Notes: generated from the letters alone by a model not told the origin. Shown: positions 9,043 through 17,950, counted from the first letter of the stretch. The stretch: 64,000 bases of DNA from Rivularia sp. PCC 7116 (GCF_000316665.1 NC_019678.1:7287001-7351000), one strand, 5' to 3'. A program made the numbers and translations.

Positions 9043-9708
9043 ATGTCACTAACCCGTGCTGATTTAGAATCGAGTCGCTTGCACAATATGATTTCGCAAT
9101 CTGGCTTGGGAATGCAGTTATTAAGCGAAAGCCAGTTGCAAGAATCTATTCGTCTGACTTTAAACTCTCACAAACCAAGTTCAGATGTTTGGTTGTTCGC
9201 TTACGGCTCCTTAATCTGGAATCCTGTATTTAAATTTACCGAGCGGCGAGTAGGAACAGTTTACGGTTGGCATCGCCGTTTTTGTTTGCGGGCACCTGTA
9301 GGAAGAGGTACTCCAGAAAATCCGGGTTTGGTATTGGGTTTAGATTGCGGGGGTAGTTGTCGTGGTGTTGTTTATCGCATTGCCGAGAAAGATGTAAGTT
9401 CAGAATTATCGCTGTTATGGCGGCGAGAAATGGTAATCGGCTCCTATATTCCTAAATGGGTAAAGGTAGTTGATGGAAGCAACGAAGTTTGTGCAATAAC
9501 ATTTGTGATTAACCGTCATCATCCTGATTACGCGGGAAAGATGCCTTTTGAAAGCACGGTTAATATAATTGCCACTGCGGAAGGAGAATTAGGTTCTAGT
9601 GCTGAATATTTAATGCAAACCGTCAAAGGTTTAGAAACGGTTGGAATAGAAGATAAGCAGCTGTTACGATTGCGTTCTAGTGTATTGGAGCAGCAACAGA
9701 ATAATTAG
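9043..9708 (+). CDS. Gamma-glutamylcyclotransferase, ChaC-like
   Basis: A 221-aa protein with the ChaC signature FAYGSLIWNP (about 52-61). This is followed by the arginine-rich RRVGTVYGWHRRFCLRAP segment, and by GLVLGLDCGGSCRGVVYR and LWRREMVIGSYIPKW. ChaC enzymes cleave glutathione's gamma-glutamyl bond to give 5-oxoproline and Cys-Gly. A 30-residue N-terminal extension of unknown role precedes the domain. It ends directly at a 12-unit heptamer array. A housekeeping role in glutathione turnover is inferred from the family. Confidence 0.88.
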   Translation: MSLTRADLESSRLHNMISQSGLGMQLLSESQLQESIRLTLNSHKPSSDVWLFAYGSLIWNPVFKFTERRVGTVYGWHRRFCLRAPVGRGTPENPGLVLGLDCGGSCRGVVYRIAEKDVSSELSLLWRREMVIGSYIPKWVKVVDGSNEVCAITFVINRHHPDYAGKMPFESTVNIIATAEGELGSSAEYLMQTVKGLETVGIEDKQLLRLRSSVLEQQQNN

Positions 9709-9710
9709 TT

Positions 9711-9794
9711 GGTAATTGGTAATTGGTAATTGGTAATTGGTAATGGGTAATTGGTAGTTGGTAGTTGGTAGTTGGTAGTTGGTAGTTGGTAATT
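9711..9794 (+). repeat. Tandem heptanucleotide array (STRR), 12 units
   Basis: Twelve uninterrupted 7-bp units, GGTAATT changing to GGTAGTT in the second half with one GGTAATG. It starts 3 bp after the ChaC stop codon. Such heptamer arrays are characteristic of heterocystous cyanobacteria. Confidence 0.95.
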
Positions 9795-9802
9795 AACTAT
9801 AA

Positions 9803-10084
9803 TTATTGAGAATTGCTAATCACTTTACTTTTTTTATTGAGCAGTTCTTGGACATCATTTGCTAGGGTTGCAAAAGTAGAATTACCGATTGCGTTTTGAG
9901 CAAGCTCCACCTGTATCTCAATAGCGATGTCTTCAAAATTGAGTTCTTCATGGTGGTACATTTCTGTATTGGGAACCCACCACTCGTAAATTACATTTAA
10001 ATCTGAATATAGTCGGCATTTAACGATTTTTTCATATTCTTCGCCAACCTTTCCTAAATATCTGGCAATTTCTATTCTTGTCAT
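9803..10084 (-). CDS. Hypothetical 93-aa protein
   Basis: A small soluble, acidic protein starting MTRIEIARYLGKVGEEYEKI with no signal peptide or membrane helix. The N-terminus looks helical. The middle has EWWVPNTEMYHHEELNFEDI, which is rich in aromatic and acidic residues. The frame is full of codons normal for the window, which supports it as real. It lies convergent to the ChaC gene across the heptamer array. I recognise no family and propose no function. Confidence 0.55.
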   Translation of the reverse strand: MTRIEIARYLGKVGEEYEKIVKCRLYSDLNVIYEWWVPNTEMYHHEELNFEDIAIEIQVELAQNAIGNSTFATLANDVQELLNKKSKVISNSQ

Positions 10085-10174
10085 TTTGATTATCTTTGGT
10101 AGTTATGTCTATATATTAATATCAATACTTAGTCAGCTATAGAAATCCGATTGGGATATTAAAAAAATTAACTA

Positions 10175-10262
10175 TTAGTAGGTTGGGTTATGGCTTCAGC
10201 GTAACACACCTAAACCTTTGTCAAATAGTGCGTTACGCTTTGCGGCAACGCACCGTGCGAAT
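10175..10262. repeat. Dispersed intergenic repeat (GTTGGGTTA / GCGTTACGC type)
   Basis: The segment combines AGTAGGTTGGGTTATGG, CGTAACACACCTAA, and the pair GTGCGTTACGC and GCAACGCACCGTGC. These words recur in other spacers of this window (near 17945, 25700, 41180, 47260 and 47330). It is a short-repeat remnant, not a gene. Confidence 0.6.
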
Positions 10263-10266
10263 CTAA

Positions 10267-11901
10267 TCAATCTGTCTCCAAACTAGCCACTAACTTAACA
10301 CCGAATTGCTCTTCAAAGACTAATTTGCTATAACTAAAACTCCAAAGTTCTATAGCACAATCATCATCTTTATTACTGGGAAACAGCTTTAAATGTAATT
10401 CTTTATTATCTTTACTGTAATCGCATTCGATTTTAGATATTGCTCCTATTTGTCTTCTATCTAAAGAGGTAGCTAATCTTAACATCGGACTTAACTGTTC
10501 TACAATTAATCTTTGGTATTTTGTTGCCAAATTTTGATAATTATCATGCTTTTTTTTGGGCTGAGATTTGCGATGATAGCGGGCTAAGTTGGCAATAATT
10601 TCGATTTCTGTTTCGTTGTAACCCAGCAATCCGCTATTACGAATTAGATAATATGAATGTTTATGATGGGAAGAATGACTTATATAATGCCCGCAGTTAT
10701 GTAATTCCGAAGCAGCCCATAGTAAAAATCTTTCTTGATTACCCCATTCGTGTAAATAACCTTTGGTTTGATCGAATAATGATAAAGCTAGTGTTGCTAT
10801 CCGTTCGCTATATCTCAAATCAACTTTGTATTTCTTGGCGATTTTGAAGACGCTTCGCTGCCTTATCGTACTTTGAAAGCGAAGACGATTGTCTATAAAA
10901 TCGTGCGCTAACATCCAGTTTACAATCAATCCTTCTCGTAAAGCCCGCTCGCAGGTAGTTATCGAGTCTACACCCAAAAGTGTCATTGCTTCTTGTAGTA
11001 TTACAGCACCTGCAAGTATAACTTCTGACCGCTTCTCTGACATACCTGGTATCTCTGCTCTTTCGGAATTAGTCATTTTCCGCAAATTCGATACCATTTC
11101 CTGCAAGTCTTTTAAGCTAAAGCTGTAACCATTTAATGTCGAAGGAGTAGAATCCGACACTTGTTTGGCATGAATGTTCGCTAAGGTTTCAATTGTCCCA
11201 GAAGTTCCTACTAAACGTATTGTTTCCCCAAAATTAACGTTTGATAAGACTTCTTCTACGGCACGTTCGAGCATTCCTCGGGCATAAGCTTTTAAATAGT
11301 TAAACTCGCGATCGCTAATTGGATCGGTGGTAATTAATTCACTAGTTAATCTAACAGCACCAACTTTGGTACTATTTAAACAGCGTTCTTCATGGGAATC
11401 ACCTAAAATTAATTCCGTAGAGCCACCGCCAATATCAATAATTGTATGTGGTTCGTTGTTAAACTCCATTCCTGAAAGCACGCCTAAATAAATCCGCCGT
11501 GCTTCTTCTTGCCCAGAAATTAAATCAACATCTAAATTTAATTCTTGGTTTATACGATATAAAAAATCTCTACCATTAGGTGCTTCTCTTACGGCGCTAG
11601 TTGCTACAGCAATTATGGCTTGAGCATTCAAAGTTCTAGCAATCTCTTGAAAACGCTCCAAAGCAATTATTGTTCTTTCCATTATTTTGGGCTTGAGATT
11701 ACCCGTTTCAACATCGCGATCGCCCAGTCTAACGGTTTCTTTTTCTGTACCAACAATGCTAAAAGATGGTAGTGATGGTTCTATTCTGACAATAACCATA
11801 TGTACCGAGTTGGTACCTAAGTCGATAGCGGCAACTATGCGCTCGGGTTCAAAGTTTGGAATGGGAACATTTTCTGCTGTTATCATCGTTGAATTAACCA
11901 T
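10267..11901 (-). CDS. ppx: Ppx/GppA phosphatase family protein (exopolyphosphatase / pppGpp phosphatase)
   Basis: A 544-aa protein with the ASKHA-fold Ppx/GppA domain first. Its phosphate loop is AAIDLGTNSVHMVIVRI (about 24-40), followed by AVATSAVREAPNG, the second loop IDIGGGSTELILG, and GTSGTIETLA. A C-terminal HD-like helical domain (about 340-510) contains ELHNCGHYISHSSHHKHSYY. The family removes terminal phosphates from polyphosphate, or converts pppGpp to ppGpp; cyanobacterial members of this layout are usually annotated Ppx. The start chosen gives about 20 residues before the fold; a second ATG (MITAENV) six codons in is equally possible. It is divergent from the prenyltransferase gene. 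Confidence 0.9.
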   Translation of the reverse strand: MVNSTMITAENVPIPNFEPERIVAAIDLGTNSVHMVIVRIEPSLPSFSIVGTEKETVRLGDRDVETGNLKPKIMERTIIALERFQEIARTLNAQAIIAVATSAVREAPNGRDFLYRINQELNLDVDLISGQEEARRIYLGVLSGMEFNNEPHTIIDIGGGSTELILGDSHEERCLNSTKVGAVRLTSELITTDPISDREFNYLKAYARGMLERAVEEVLSNVNFGETIRLVGTSGTIETLANIHAKQVSDSTPSTLNGYSFSLKDLQEMVSNLRKMTNSERAEIPGMSEKRSEVILAGAVILQEAMTLLGVDSITTCERALREGLIVNWMLAHDFIDNRLRFQSTIRQRSVFKIAKKYKVDLRYSERIATLALSLFDQTKGYLHEWGNQERFLLWAASELHNCGHYISHSSHHKHSYYLIRNSGLLGYNETEIEIIANLARYHRKSQPKKKHDNYQNLATKYQRLIVEQLSPMLRLATSLDRRQIGAISKIECDYSKDNKELHLKLFPSNKDDDCAIELWSFSYSKLVFEEQFGVKLVASLETD

Positions 11902-12198
11902 TTCGCTTTGTATATTAAACGTTGTAATAGAATTTGTTCGAGTTTCTATGGGTACAATAATTGGATTTAGCTACATTCAACAAACAGATATGAATCAATA
12001 TCGTTGAAAGTTAAAAATTATTGCTTTAGTTTGCACCAAAAAGTCAACCCATCGTGTTTTGATACGATGTCCCCATAAAGTATCCAGATATAGTTTAGTT
12101 TTTTTGAGGGATTATATTTTGTTTTATAGATATCAAATAAAGTTATTCTATAGTTGTTAAGAAGTGTAACTTGTGATATTAATAATTTCTTGATTGCT

Positions 12199-13086
12199 AT
12201 GGTTACTCAATCAGAAGAGAAAATTGAATCTAGTTTTAGCAAAATAATCCGACTTCTACGATGGAATAAACCGGAAGGAAGATTAATTTTGATGCTTCCA
12301 GGCTTATGGGCAGTATTTCTAGCCGCACAAGGAAAACCGCCTTTAGCATTAGTAGGAGTAATTATTTTAGGTACTCTCGCTACAAGTGCTTTAGGATGCG
12401 TTGTCAACGATTTGTGGGATAAAGATATAGATCCTGAAGTAGAAAGAACTAAAAATCGCCCTCTGGCTTCTCGGGCATTATCTATAAAAGTTGGGATAGT
12501 TGTAGCGATAATATCCTTATTCTGTGCTGCGATTCTTGCTTTTTATCTTAATCCTCTTTCTTTTTGGTTGTGCGTTGCTGCTGTACCGGTAATCGTGCTT
12601 TATCCCGGAGCAAAGCGGGTGTTTCCCGTACCCCAGCTAGTGCTTTCTATTGCTTGGGGTTTTGCCGTACTAATTAGTTGGAGTGCAGTTACCCAGAATC
12701 TTTCGCAATCAACTTGGCTGCTGTGGGGTGCAACAGTATTGTGGACTTTAGGGTTTGATACAGTTTACGCCATGAGCGATAGAGAAGATGATAAACGCAT
12801 CGGTGTAAATTCTAGTGCGTTATTTTTTGGTAATTATGTAGCTTTAGCAATCGGCGTATTTTTTATTGGTACTGTTGGCTTACTAATTTGGCTGGGAATA
12901 GTTACAAACCTTCATATTGCTTTTTGGATAAGTCTGGTAGTCGCATCTGTTGGCTGGGCATGGCAATACCTACGCCTACAAAAAACAGATTTACCCACAG
13001 ATGCTTACGGCGAAATGTTCCGACAAAATGTTTGGATTGGCTTCATTCTGCTTGCTGGGATGATAGCTGAAAGTTTTTACAGTTAA
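12199..13086 (+). CDS. ubiA: 4-hydroxybenzoate solanesyltransferase (UbiA family), plastoquinone biosynthesis
   Basis: A polytopic UbiA-family prenyltransferase. It joins a polyprenyl chain to 4-hydroxybenzoate, an early step of cyanobacterial plastoquinone synthesis. The two Asp-rich metal/diphosphate sites are NDLWDKDIDPEVERTKNRPL (about 70-89) and DTVYAMSDREDDKRIG. At least seven hydrophobic helices fill the rest. The frame is open from an ATG at 12154, but the ATG at 12199 (MVTQSEEKI) gives the N-terminus typical of the family and is preferred. The 5-fold run of membrane segments and the short loop RWNKPEGRLILM before helix 1 match the family. It is monocistronic here. Confidence 0.92.
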   Translation: MVTQSEEKIESSFSKIIRLLRWNKPEGRLILMLPGLWAVFLAAQGKPPLALVGVIILGTLATSALGCVVNDLWDKDIDPEVERTKNRPLASRALSIKVGIVVAIISLFCAAILAFYLNPLSFWLCVAAVPVIVLYPGAKRVFPVPQLVLSIAWGFAVLISWSAVTQNLSQSTWLLWGATVLWTLGFDTVYAMSDREDDKRIGVNSSALFFGNYVALAIGVFFIGTVGLLIWLGIVTNLHIAFWISLVVASVGWAWQYLRLQKTDLPTDAYGEMFRQNVWIGFILLAGMIAESFYS

Positions 13087-13222
13087 CGGTTATCAGTGAA
13101 CAGTTATCAGTTAACTGTTAAGAATTGAAAATTAATAATATCTTCTCCCCTCCCCATCTCCCTCTCTATCCTTATCAACTGCTAACTTTTAACTGCTCGC
13201 TGTTAACTGCCGACTGCTGATT
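13087..13222. repeat. Degenerate heptamer-type repeats (GTTATCAGTTAACTG)
   Basis: Words such as CAGTTATCAGTTAACTGTTA, AACTGCTAACTTTTAACTGC and GCTGTTAACTGCCGACTGC recur in this spacer after the prenyltransferase gene. They look like a decayed STRR array. No gene is visible up to 13339. Confidence 0.7.
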
Positions 13223-13339
13223 GTAAACCGGATTTATACTGATTTTGGATTAAAATTGAGTAGATATATCTAAGGCTAGATGCGTAAATTTACGATAAAC
13301 ATTACTAGTTGAATATATATCTATTCAAGCAAAAAACTG

Positions 13340-13918
13340 ATGAAGCAAGCACATGTATTGAAACTTGCCACGATAACTTTACTATCTTTAGTAAGCGTAG
13401 GGGTTGTCGGGGGAGGTTTCTTTTTGACACGGGCTTTTAACAGTAAAAAAGAAACTGAGGTAGTAATAGATAAATCAAATTATCAAGATATTCGTTATCA
13501 AAGCTGGTCTAATAAAGCACAAGTAAATCATTTTCCCGCCATCATTCCTACTGAAGCTGAAGATGCGCGGGTTATTTTTTATCCAGGTTCTTTAGAATAC
13601 GGTAAAATTTTTCAACTTAGAATGAAACTACCTGAACAACAAATCAAAAAGGCACTGAATGAATATAGAAGCATAGCAAAATACAAGTATCAAGGTGGCG
13701 ATACAAACGATCATGCCAATCAAAAAAATGGCGTACCTACAACTTTTCTGTATACCAGTGATTTACAGGCGGAAAGTTTTCCATCAACTTACGAAATATT
13801 AGTATTAAACGCAAACAATCGCGGTAGCTCCGATTTCCCCTGGAATCATGGGGATAGCTATGGAGTAGCAATTAATAGCACGACTTCAGAAATTGTTTAT
13901 TGGGCTGAGGAATGGTAA
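13340..13918 (+). CDS. Hypothetical membrane-anchored protein, 192 aa
   Basis: The protein begins with a short basic N-terminus and one hydrophobic helix (about 9-30, LATITLLSLVSVGVVGGGFF). This is either an anchor or an uncleaved signal, so the rest is probably periplasmic. The soluble part (35-192) is aromatic-rich, with PAIIPTEAEDARVIFYPGS in the middle and a C-terminal run ending INSTTSEIVYWAEEW. No catalytic motif is evident. The start ATG lacks a strong ribosome site. I do not recognise the family. It stands between spacers with repeats on both sides, so it is likely monocistronic. Confidence 0.7.
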   Translation: MKQAHVLKLATITLLSLVSVGVVGGGFFLTRAFNSKKETEVVIDKSNYQDIRYQSWSNKAQVNHFPAIIPTEAEDARVIFYPGSLEYGKIFQLRMKLPEQQIKKALNEYRSIAKYKYQGGDTNDHANQKNGVPTTFLYTSDLQAESFPSTYEILVLNANNRGSSDFPWNHGDSYGVAINSTTSEIVYWAEEW

Positions 13919-14009
13919 GCCAATTTTAGATTTTTAATTATTAGATAAAGGCTTGCACTAAAGCTTTTAAGTAGGTAACCGTAATTAAATATAAAATAAG
14001 TTCCGGCTT

Positions 14010-14033
14010 CCCTCTCCCTTTATAAGGAGAGGG
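14010..14033. repeat. 8-bp GC-rich hairpin (CCCTCTCC/GGAGAGGG)
   Basis: CCCTCTCC and GGAGAGGG are separated by eight bases. This is a common dispersed cyanobacterial hairpin. It lies after the 192-aa gene and could end its transcript, but no T-run follows. Confidence 0.5.
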
Positions 14034-14099
14034 ATTGAGGGTGAGGTTTCATATTTAATTTTACCGCCCTTTCTTACTAAAAACCATGAAACTAGAATA

Positions 14100-14588
14100 A
14101 TGCGAAAAATCATTATCGGTGTAATGGGAGTTGGAGAAAAAGCAACTTCCAATGATTTAGAAAATGCCTATAAGTTAGGAAAAATAATTGCTCAAGAAGG
14201 TTGGGTATTGCTGACTGGTGGTAGAAAAGCGGGAGTTATGGATGCTGCTTCTCAAGGTGCAAAATCTGCCGGTGGTTTAACTATGGGAATTTTACCGGGT
14301 AAAGATGATAACGGAATTTCTGAAGCGGTAGATATTGCAATTTTTACAGATATGGGAAATGCAAGAAATAATATTAACGTACTTTCTTCCGATGTCATCA
14401 TAGCTTGTGGAATGGGCGCGGGTACGGCTTCAGAAATTGCTTTAGCGCTGAAAAGTGCTAAGAAAGTAATTTTATTGAGTGAAGATGAAGAAAGTAAAAT
14501 CTTTTTTAAAAAACTTTCTCCAGATAATATTCACATTGTTGAAAATGTAGAAGCTGCGATATCAACAGTTAGGTTAATTGTTTCTTAA
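14100..14588 (+). CDS. LOG-like Rossmann protein (TIGR00725 type)
   Basis: A 162-aa protein of the lysine-decarboxylase-like/LOG superfamily. The first strand and loop read IIIGVMGVGEKA, followed by GWVLLTGGRKAGVMDAASQG (the GG-x-GxM-x2-x3-G signature), GILPGKD, and CGMGAGTASEIALALKSAKK in the place of the PGGxGTxxE site. LOG enzymes release cytokinin bases from nucleoside monophosphates. This shorter branch has a degenerate second motif, and its activity is not established. It is preceded by a dispersed hairpin and followed by a 56-bp gap to the RTX gene. Confidence 0.82.
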   Translation: MRKIIIGVMGVGEKATSNDLENAYKLGKIIAQEGWVLLTGGRKAGVMDAASQGAKSAGGLTMGILPGKDDNGISEAVDIAIFTDMGNARNNINVLSSDVIIACGMGAGTASEIALALKSAKKVILLSEDEESKIFFKKLSPDNIHIVENVEAAISTVRLIVS

Positions 14589-14644
14589 CTAACTAGTATG
14601 CTACTGTCATTAGTAAAATTATCATTATTAATCAAGCAGTTAAT

Positions 14645-15538
14645 ATGCAGTCATTACCTATCGTTACTTTCAGCGTTAATAGAACAATTATCTCCGAAGG
14701 TGAAGAAACCCCACAAGTTTTTACTTTGCAATTAAACGAACCAGCACCAGATGATGGATTAACTGTAAGATTAGAACTTGAAGATCCAGATGGTGATTTA
14801 TCAGATGGAGGTTTTCCTCCACAGCTTTTCAATAATATTAGTGATTCGGATTTTATCGTAGAGAATGGTAATTTTATTGTTCAATTCACAATTTCCCCAG
14901 GAGCAACCGAAGCTAGCTTTGGTTTTTTAACTGGTGAAGATAATCGGGTTGAAGGAGACGAAACTTATACTTTAACTCTTCTGGATGGCGAAAGTTATTC
15001 CATTGATTCAGCATCAGAGCCTATAGTTACCACAATTACCGAAAAATCAGTCATCAACGGAACTTCTAATGGAGAGTTATTATTTGGTACAGATATATCG
15101 GAATTTATCGTTGGTAAGATAGGGAATGACACTATTTTTGGTAATGGTGGTGAAGATAACCTAATTGGTAATGAAGGTGATGATTTAATTTATGGTGCTT
15201 CCCAAGCCGATACAATTTTGGGTGGAGAAGGGAATGATACCATTTTTGCAAATGGAGGTGGTGATTTAATCAACTCCGGTACTGGTGAAGATACAGTTTG
15301 GTTAGGTGCTGGTGAAGCTACCGTAATTATTGAAACTGGTGAAGGTTTTGATACTGTGAATAACTTCCAATTAGGTGCTACTACTTTCCAAGTTGAAAGT
15401 AAAGATAATCTATCCTTTGTTGATAGTATTAATGGTGCGAAAATTTTCCAGGGAGATGACTTGTTAGCTGTTGTTTCTTGGCAGTCTGCAAATACTTTTA
15501 GCGATAATCAAGATAGTATTTTCACAGTAATAAGTTAA
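14645..15538 (+). CDS. Calx-beta / RTX (hemolysin-type) calcium-binding protein
   Basis: A 297-aa acidic protein in two parts. Residues about 1-130 resemble a Calx-beta domain (TFSVNRTIISEGEETPQVFT, then EGDETYTLTLLDG). Residues about 140-225 carry RTX nonapeptides of the GGxGxDxxx type: GNDTIFGNGGEDNLIGNEGD and GGEGNDTIFANGGGD. Such repeats bind calcium and fold as a parallel beta-roll after export. There is no N-terminal signal peptide, so secretion by a type I system through a C-terminal signal is expected. Partner domains are absent, so it may be a surface or matrix protein. Confidence 0.88.
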   Translation: MQSLPIVTFSVNRTIISEGEETPQVFTLQLNEPAPDDGLTVRLELEDPDGDLSDGGFPPQLFNNISDSDFIVENGNFIVQFTISPGATEASFGFLTGEDNRVEGDETYTLTLLDGESYSIDSASEPIVTTITEKSVINGTSNGELLFGTDISEFIVGKIGNDTIFGNGGEDNLIGNEGDDLIYGASQADTILGGEGNDTIFANGGGDLINSGTGEDTVWLGAGEATVIIETGEGFDTVNNFQLGATTFQVESKDNLSFVDSINGAKIFQGDDLLAVVSWQSANTFSDNQDSIFTVIS

Positions 15539-15541
15539 TTA

Positions 15542-15567
15542 CCGCCTTTGAATTAATTTCAAGGTGG
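15542..15567. terminator. Hairpin between convergent genes, likely bidirectional terminator
   Basis: CCGCCTT pairs with AAGGTGG, and the stem continues through an A/T-rich inner helix with loop TTAA. It lies 4 bp after the RTX stop and 26 bp before the end of the convergent Coq4-like gene, the place expected for a shared terminator. The T-runs are weak. Confidence 0.55.
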
Positions 15568-15592
15568 AAATTTGGCACTAACCACAATGGTA

Positions 15593-16222
15593 CTAGATGT
15601 GAATAAAGGTGGAGGAATTTGAATTTGGTAATCCCAAATCTTCCCTAACCTTACTTAAAGGTTTAGCCCAATGTTCTTCAAAGCGATATCCTAACAAAAA
15701 CTTTGCTTTTTTACCTAATTCTTCTCCCTTCTGCTGATTTTCAGAAATAGCTTTAATTTGTCTTGGTGCAATTATTGGATAAAGAATTTTTGCAAACCAC
15801 AAGCTGATTTTTAACGATTTACTATAATTTTGTGCAGCAGCAAATGCTAATACTCCAATTTCTCCTGCATAACTAGTATCAAAGCCAAGTAAAACATGAA
15901 AAATATCGTGAGTAACAACATATCGTAAAGCGAAAACATTACGTCTAGCAACATCTTCTAATTCTGGACTAATATTAAGTGCTTTAAGTTTATTTTTCTT
16001 CATATGCTCCGCATATTCTCTACCAAAACTACCTTCTGGATATGCAATTAATTTATCTAAATCAATCAGCGGGTGATATCCTATTACATACTGCAACTGT
16101 TCACCGACTTCTGGAGCAACCTTAGCACCCAAAATATCTGATTTTAAAATAGCAAAATCGCCGAAATTTTGAGAATTTTTATAAGCTAAAGCCGCTTTGA
16201 CTTGTTTTAGTTTATTTAACAT
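15593..16222 (-). CDS. Coq4-like protein
   Basis: A 209-aa protein of the Coq4 family. The family's metal-site signature HDxxH-x11-E is intact: THDIFH, then VLLGFDTSYAG (11 residues), then E. The N-terminal part (QLQYVIGYHPLIDLDKLIAY) and the C-terminal RFEEHWAKPLSKVREDLGL also fit the family. In eukaryotes and proteobacteria Coq4 acts in coenzyme Q synthesis. Cyanobacteria make plastoquinone instead, so the role here may differ. The ATG at 16222 is the only good start. It is convergent with the RTX gene. Confidence 0.85.
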   Translation of the reverse strand: MLNKLKQVKAALAYKNSQNFGDFAILKSDILGAKVAPEVGEQLQYVIGYHPLIDLDKLIAYPEGSFGREYAEHMKKNKLKALNISPELEDVARRNVFALRYVVTHDIFHVLLGFDTSYAGEIGVLAFAAAQNYSKSLKISLWFAKILYPIIAPRQIKAISENQQKGEELGKKAKFLLGYRFEEHWAKPLSKVREDLGLPNSNSSTFIHI

Positions 16223-16246
16223 ATAATTAAAGCTTAAAAATTAAAG

Positions 16247-16372
16247 TAGGACTTACACAATTGTCACAATTCCCGGTTGGTGCGTGACACTAAAAACATT
16301 ATTAATAGGTTCTTTCATTAATAAAAGTGTCACAGCACCCTACAAAAAAATGTGCCGGTTGCGTAAGTTCTA
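16247..16372. mobile_element. MITE-like palindromic element, 126 bp
   Basis: The ends TAGGACTTACACAA and TTGCGTAAGTTCTA are imperfect inverted repeats. Inside, GGTGCGTGACACT (16279-16291) and AGTGTCACAGCACC (16326-16339) form a second inverted pair. The whole could fold as one long hairpin. It carries no frame, which suggests a miniature element related to an insertion sequence whose ends read GGACTTACGCAA. Confidence 0.55.
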
Positions 16373-16452
16373 TAAAGAGAACGTACCTGTTTTGATTATA
16401 CTTTTCTAAAAGCTCCGCGTTACTCCGCGTTTACCTCAGCGCTCCTTTGCGT

Positions 16453-17880
16453 TTAAAAAATACACATATCTGGAGAACACAAACCTTTAAATTCTATAGT
16501 CTCCACAACCAAAATATCTAAACTAACTTTTTTAATTACATGATTATTTGTATCTGCTACATACAGATTATTTTCAAAAATACTTAATCCAGAAGGCTCA
16601 GAAAAACAGTTATTTTCATTTTCTAATAAACTTCTACAATCACCCGTAACCGGATTTACGAACTTTATTTTATGGTTATACGTATCGGCAACCCACAAAA
16701 AATTATCCGTATATTCTATTCCCAAACAATGCTGCAATCTCGCATCAAAACCTTGTCCATCAACATCACCAAAAGCATTTAAATCCCCACTTCCGCAAAT
16801 AGTTTTTACTTGCTGTGTTTGTAAATTAATAGCGCGAATTGAACTAACTTCACTATCAGCAATATATAATTCCTTACCATTAGTAGTAATACCGCTAGGT
16901 TGAGCAAAAGCAGATTCAGAAAGCGAACTATCAAAGCAAGATTCCGCACCTCTACCAGCGTAAACTTTTACAAAATTGGTTTCTAAATCTAATTCCCAAA
17001 TTTGATGACAACCAGCCATTGCAATAAATAGCTTGTTTCCCAACTTGACTAAATCCCAAGGAGAATTAAGACTTTCTTTAATACCGGCAATAGTTTCTAC
17101 TTTTTGACTTTTAAAATCAACTTTTCGTATAGCGTTATTTTCTGTATCGGCTACATACAAAATATTATCTACTTCATCAAAAGCCATTCCCTGGGGTGCA
17201 AAAAATTCTGTTTCCTCGAAGCTGCCATCTTTTAAACCAGCTTTACCGCTACCAATTAAATGTAAAACTTCCCCATTCAAACTGCTGACAACAATACGAT
17301 GATGCCCGGAATCAGCGATGAATAATTTTGAATCGGTAGCTAAAACTTTACCGGGAAAAGATAAAGGTGTAATTAAAGGTGTTTTATCTTTTTCTAAAAC
17401 TAAATCAAACTCTTGAAAATCAATCGTGCCCTTTTCTTGATGCAGTTGAATTAACTTAGCGATCGCCTCATCCAAAATTTCACGTTTACCTTCACCTGTC
17501 AAGGTTGCGACTATATAACCTTGCGGATTAATGACTACAAAAGTTGGATAAGCCTTGACAGCATATTCTTGCCAAACCCGAAAATCCCTGTCAACTAAAA
17601 CCGGGTGTTGAATATCGTAACGTAAAATAGCTTGACGAATATTTTCGGTTTCCTTCTCATGATCGAATTTAGCCGAATGTATGCCAATAACCGTAACGCT
17701 ATCTTTGTATTTTTGTTCGAGATATTTCAAATCCGGTAAAACGTGCAGGCAGTTAATACAGCAATAAGTCCAAAAATCAAGAATTACCACCCTTCCCCTA
17801 AGTTGTTTTAGCGAAAAAGGTTTATCGGTATTTAACCAAGAATAATTTTGCGGTAATTCCGGTGCGCGAATACGAGACAT
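16453..17880 (-). CDS. Thioredoxin-like / NHL-repeat protein (NHLRC2-like)
   Basis: A 475-aa protein. The thioredoxin-like domain comes first (about 10-150, with the CxxC in WTYCCINCLHVLPDL and the start APELP typical of AhpC/TSA-redoxin folds). An NHL-repeat six-bladed propeller follows (about 190-470) with repeated blade motifs such as IADSGHHRI, YVADTENNAIRKV, YIADSEVSSIRAI, WVADTYNHKIKFV and YVADTNNHVIKKV. This order is that of NHLRC2. An upstream in-frame extension to 17985 is translated from a heptamer array and is not credible; the ATG at 17880 (MSRIRAPELP) is preferred. Redox activity is plausible but its partner is unknown. Confidence 0.9.
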   Translation of the reverse strand: MSRIRAPELPQNYSWLNTDKPFSLKQLRGRVVILDFWTYCCINCLHVLPDLKYLEQKYKDSVTVIGIHSAKFDHEKETENIRQAILRYDIQHPVLVDRDFRVWQEYAVKAYPTFVVINPQGYIVATLTGEGKREILDEAIAKLIQLHQEKGTIDFQEFDLVLEKDKTPLITPLSFPGKVLATDSKLFIADSGHHRIVVSSLNGEVLHLIGSGKAGLKDGSFEETEFFAPQGMAFDEVDNILYVADTENNAIRKVDFKSQKVETIAGIKESLNSPWDLVKLGNKLFIAMAGCHQIWELDLETNFVKVYAGRGAESCFDSSLSESAFAQPSGITTNGKELYIADSEVSSIRAINLQTQQVKTICGSGDLNAFGDVDGQGFDARLQHCLGIEYTDNFLWVADTYNHKIKFVNPVTGDCRSLLENENNCFSEPSGLSIFENNLYVADTNNHVIKKVSLDILVVETIEFKGLCSPDMCIF

Positions 17881-17889
17881 GTAGAAATT

Positions 17890-17931
17890 GGGAATGGGGA
17901 ATTGGGCATAGGGCATTGGGCATTGGGCGTA
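17890..17931. repeat. Heptamer array (GGGCATT type), six units
   Basis: Units GGGAATG, GGGAATT, GGGCATA, GGGCATT (twice) and GGGCGTA lie immediately upstream of the thioredoxin/NHL start. They create a false N-terminal extension of that gene. Confidence 0.9.
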
Positions 17932-17950
17932 GGTATTTATTTTATGTAGG

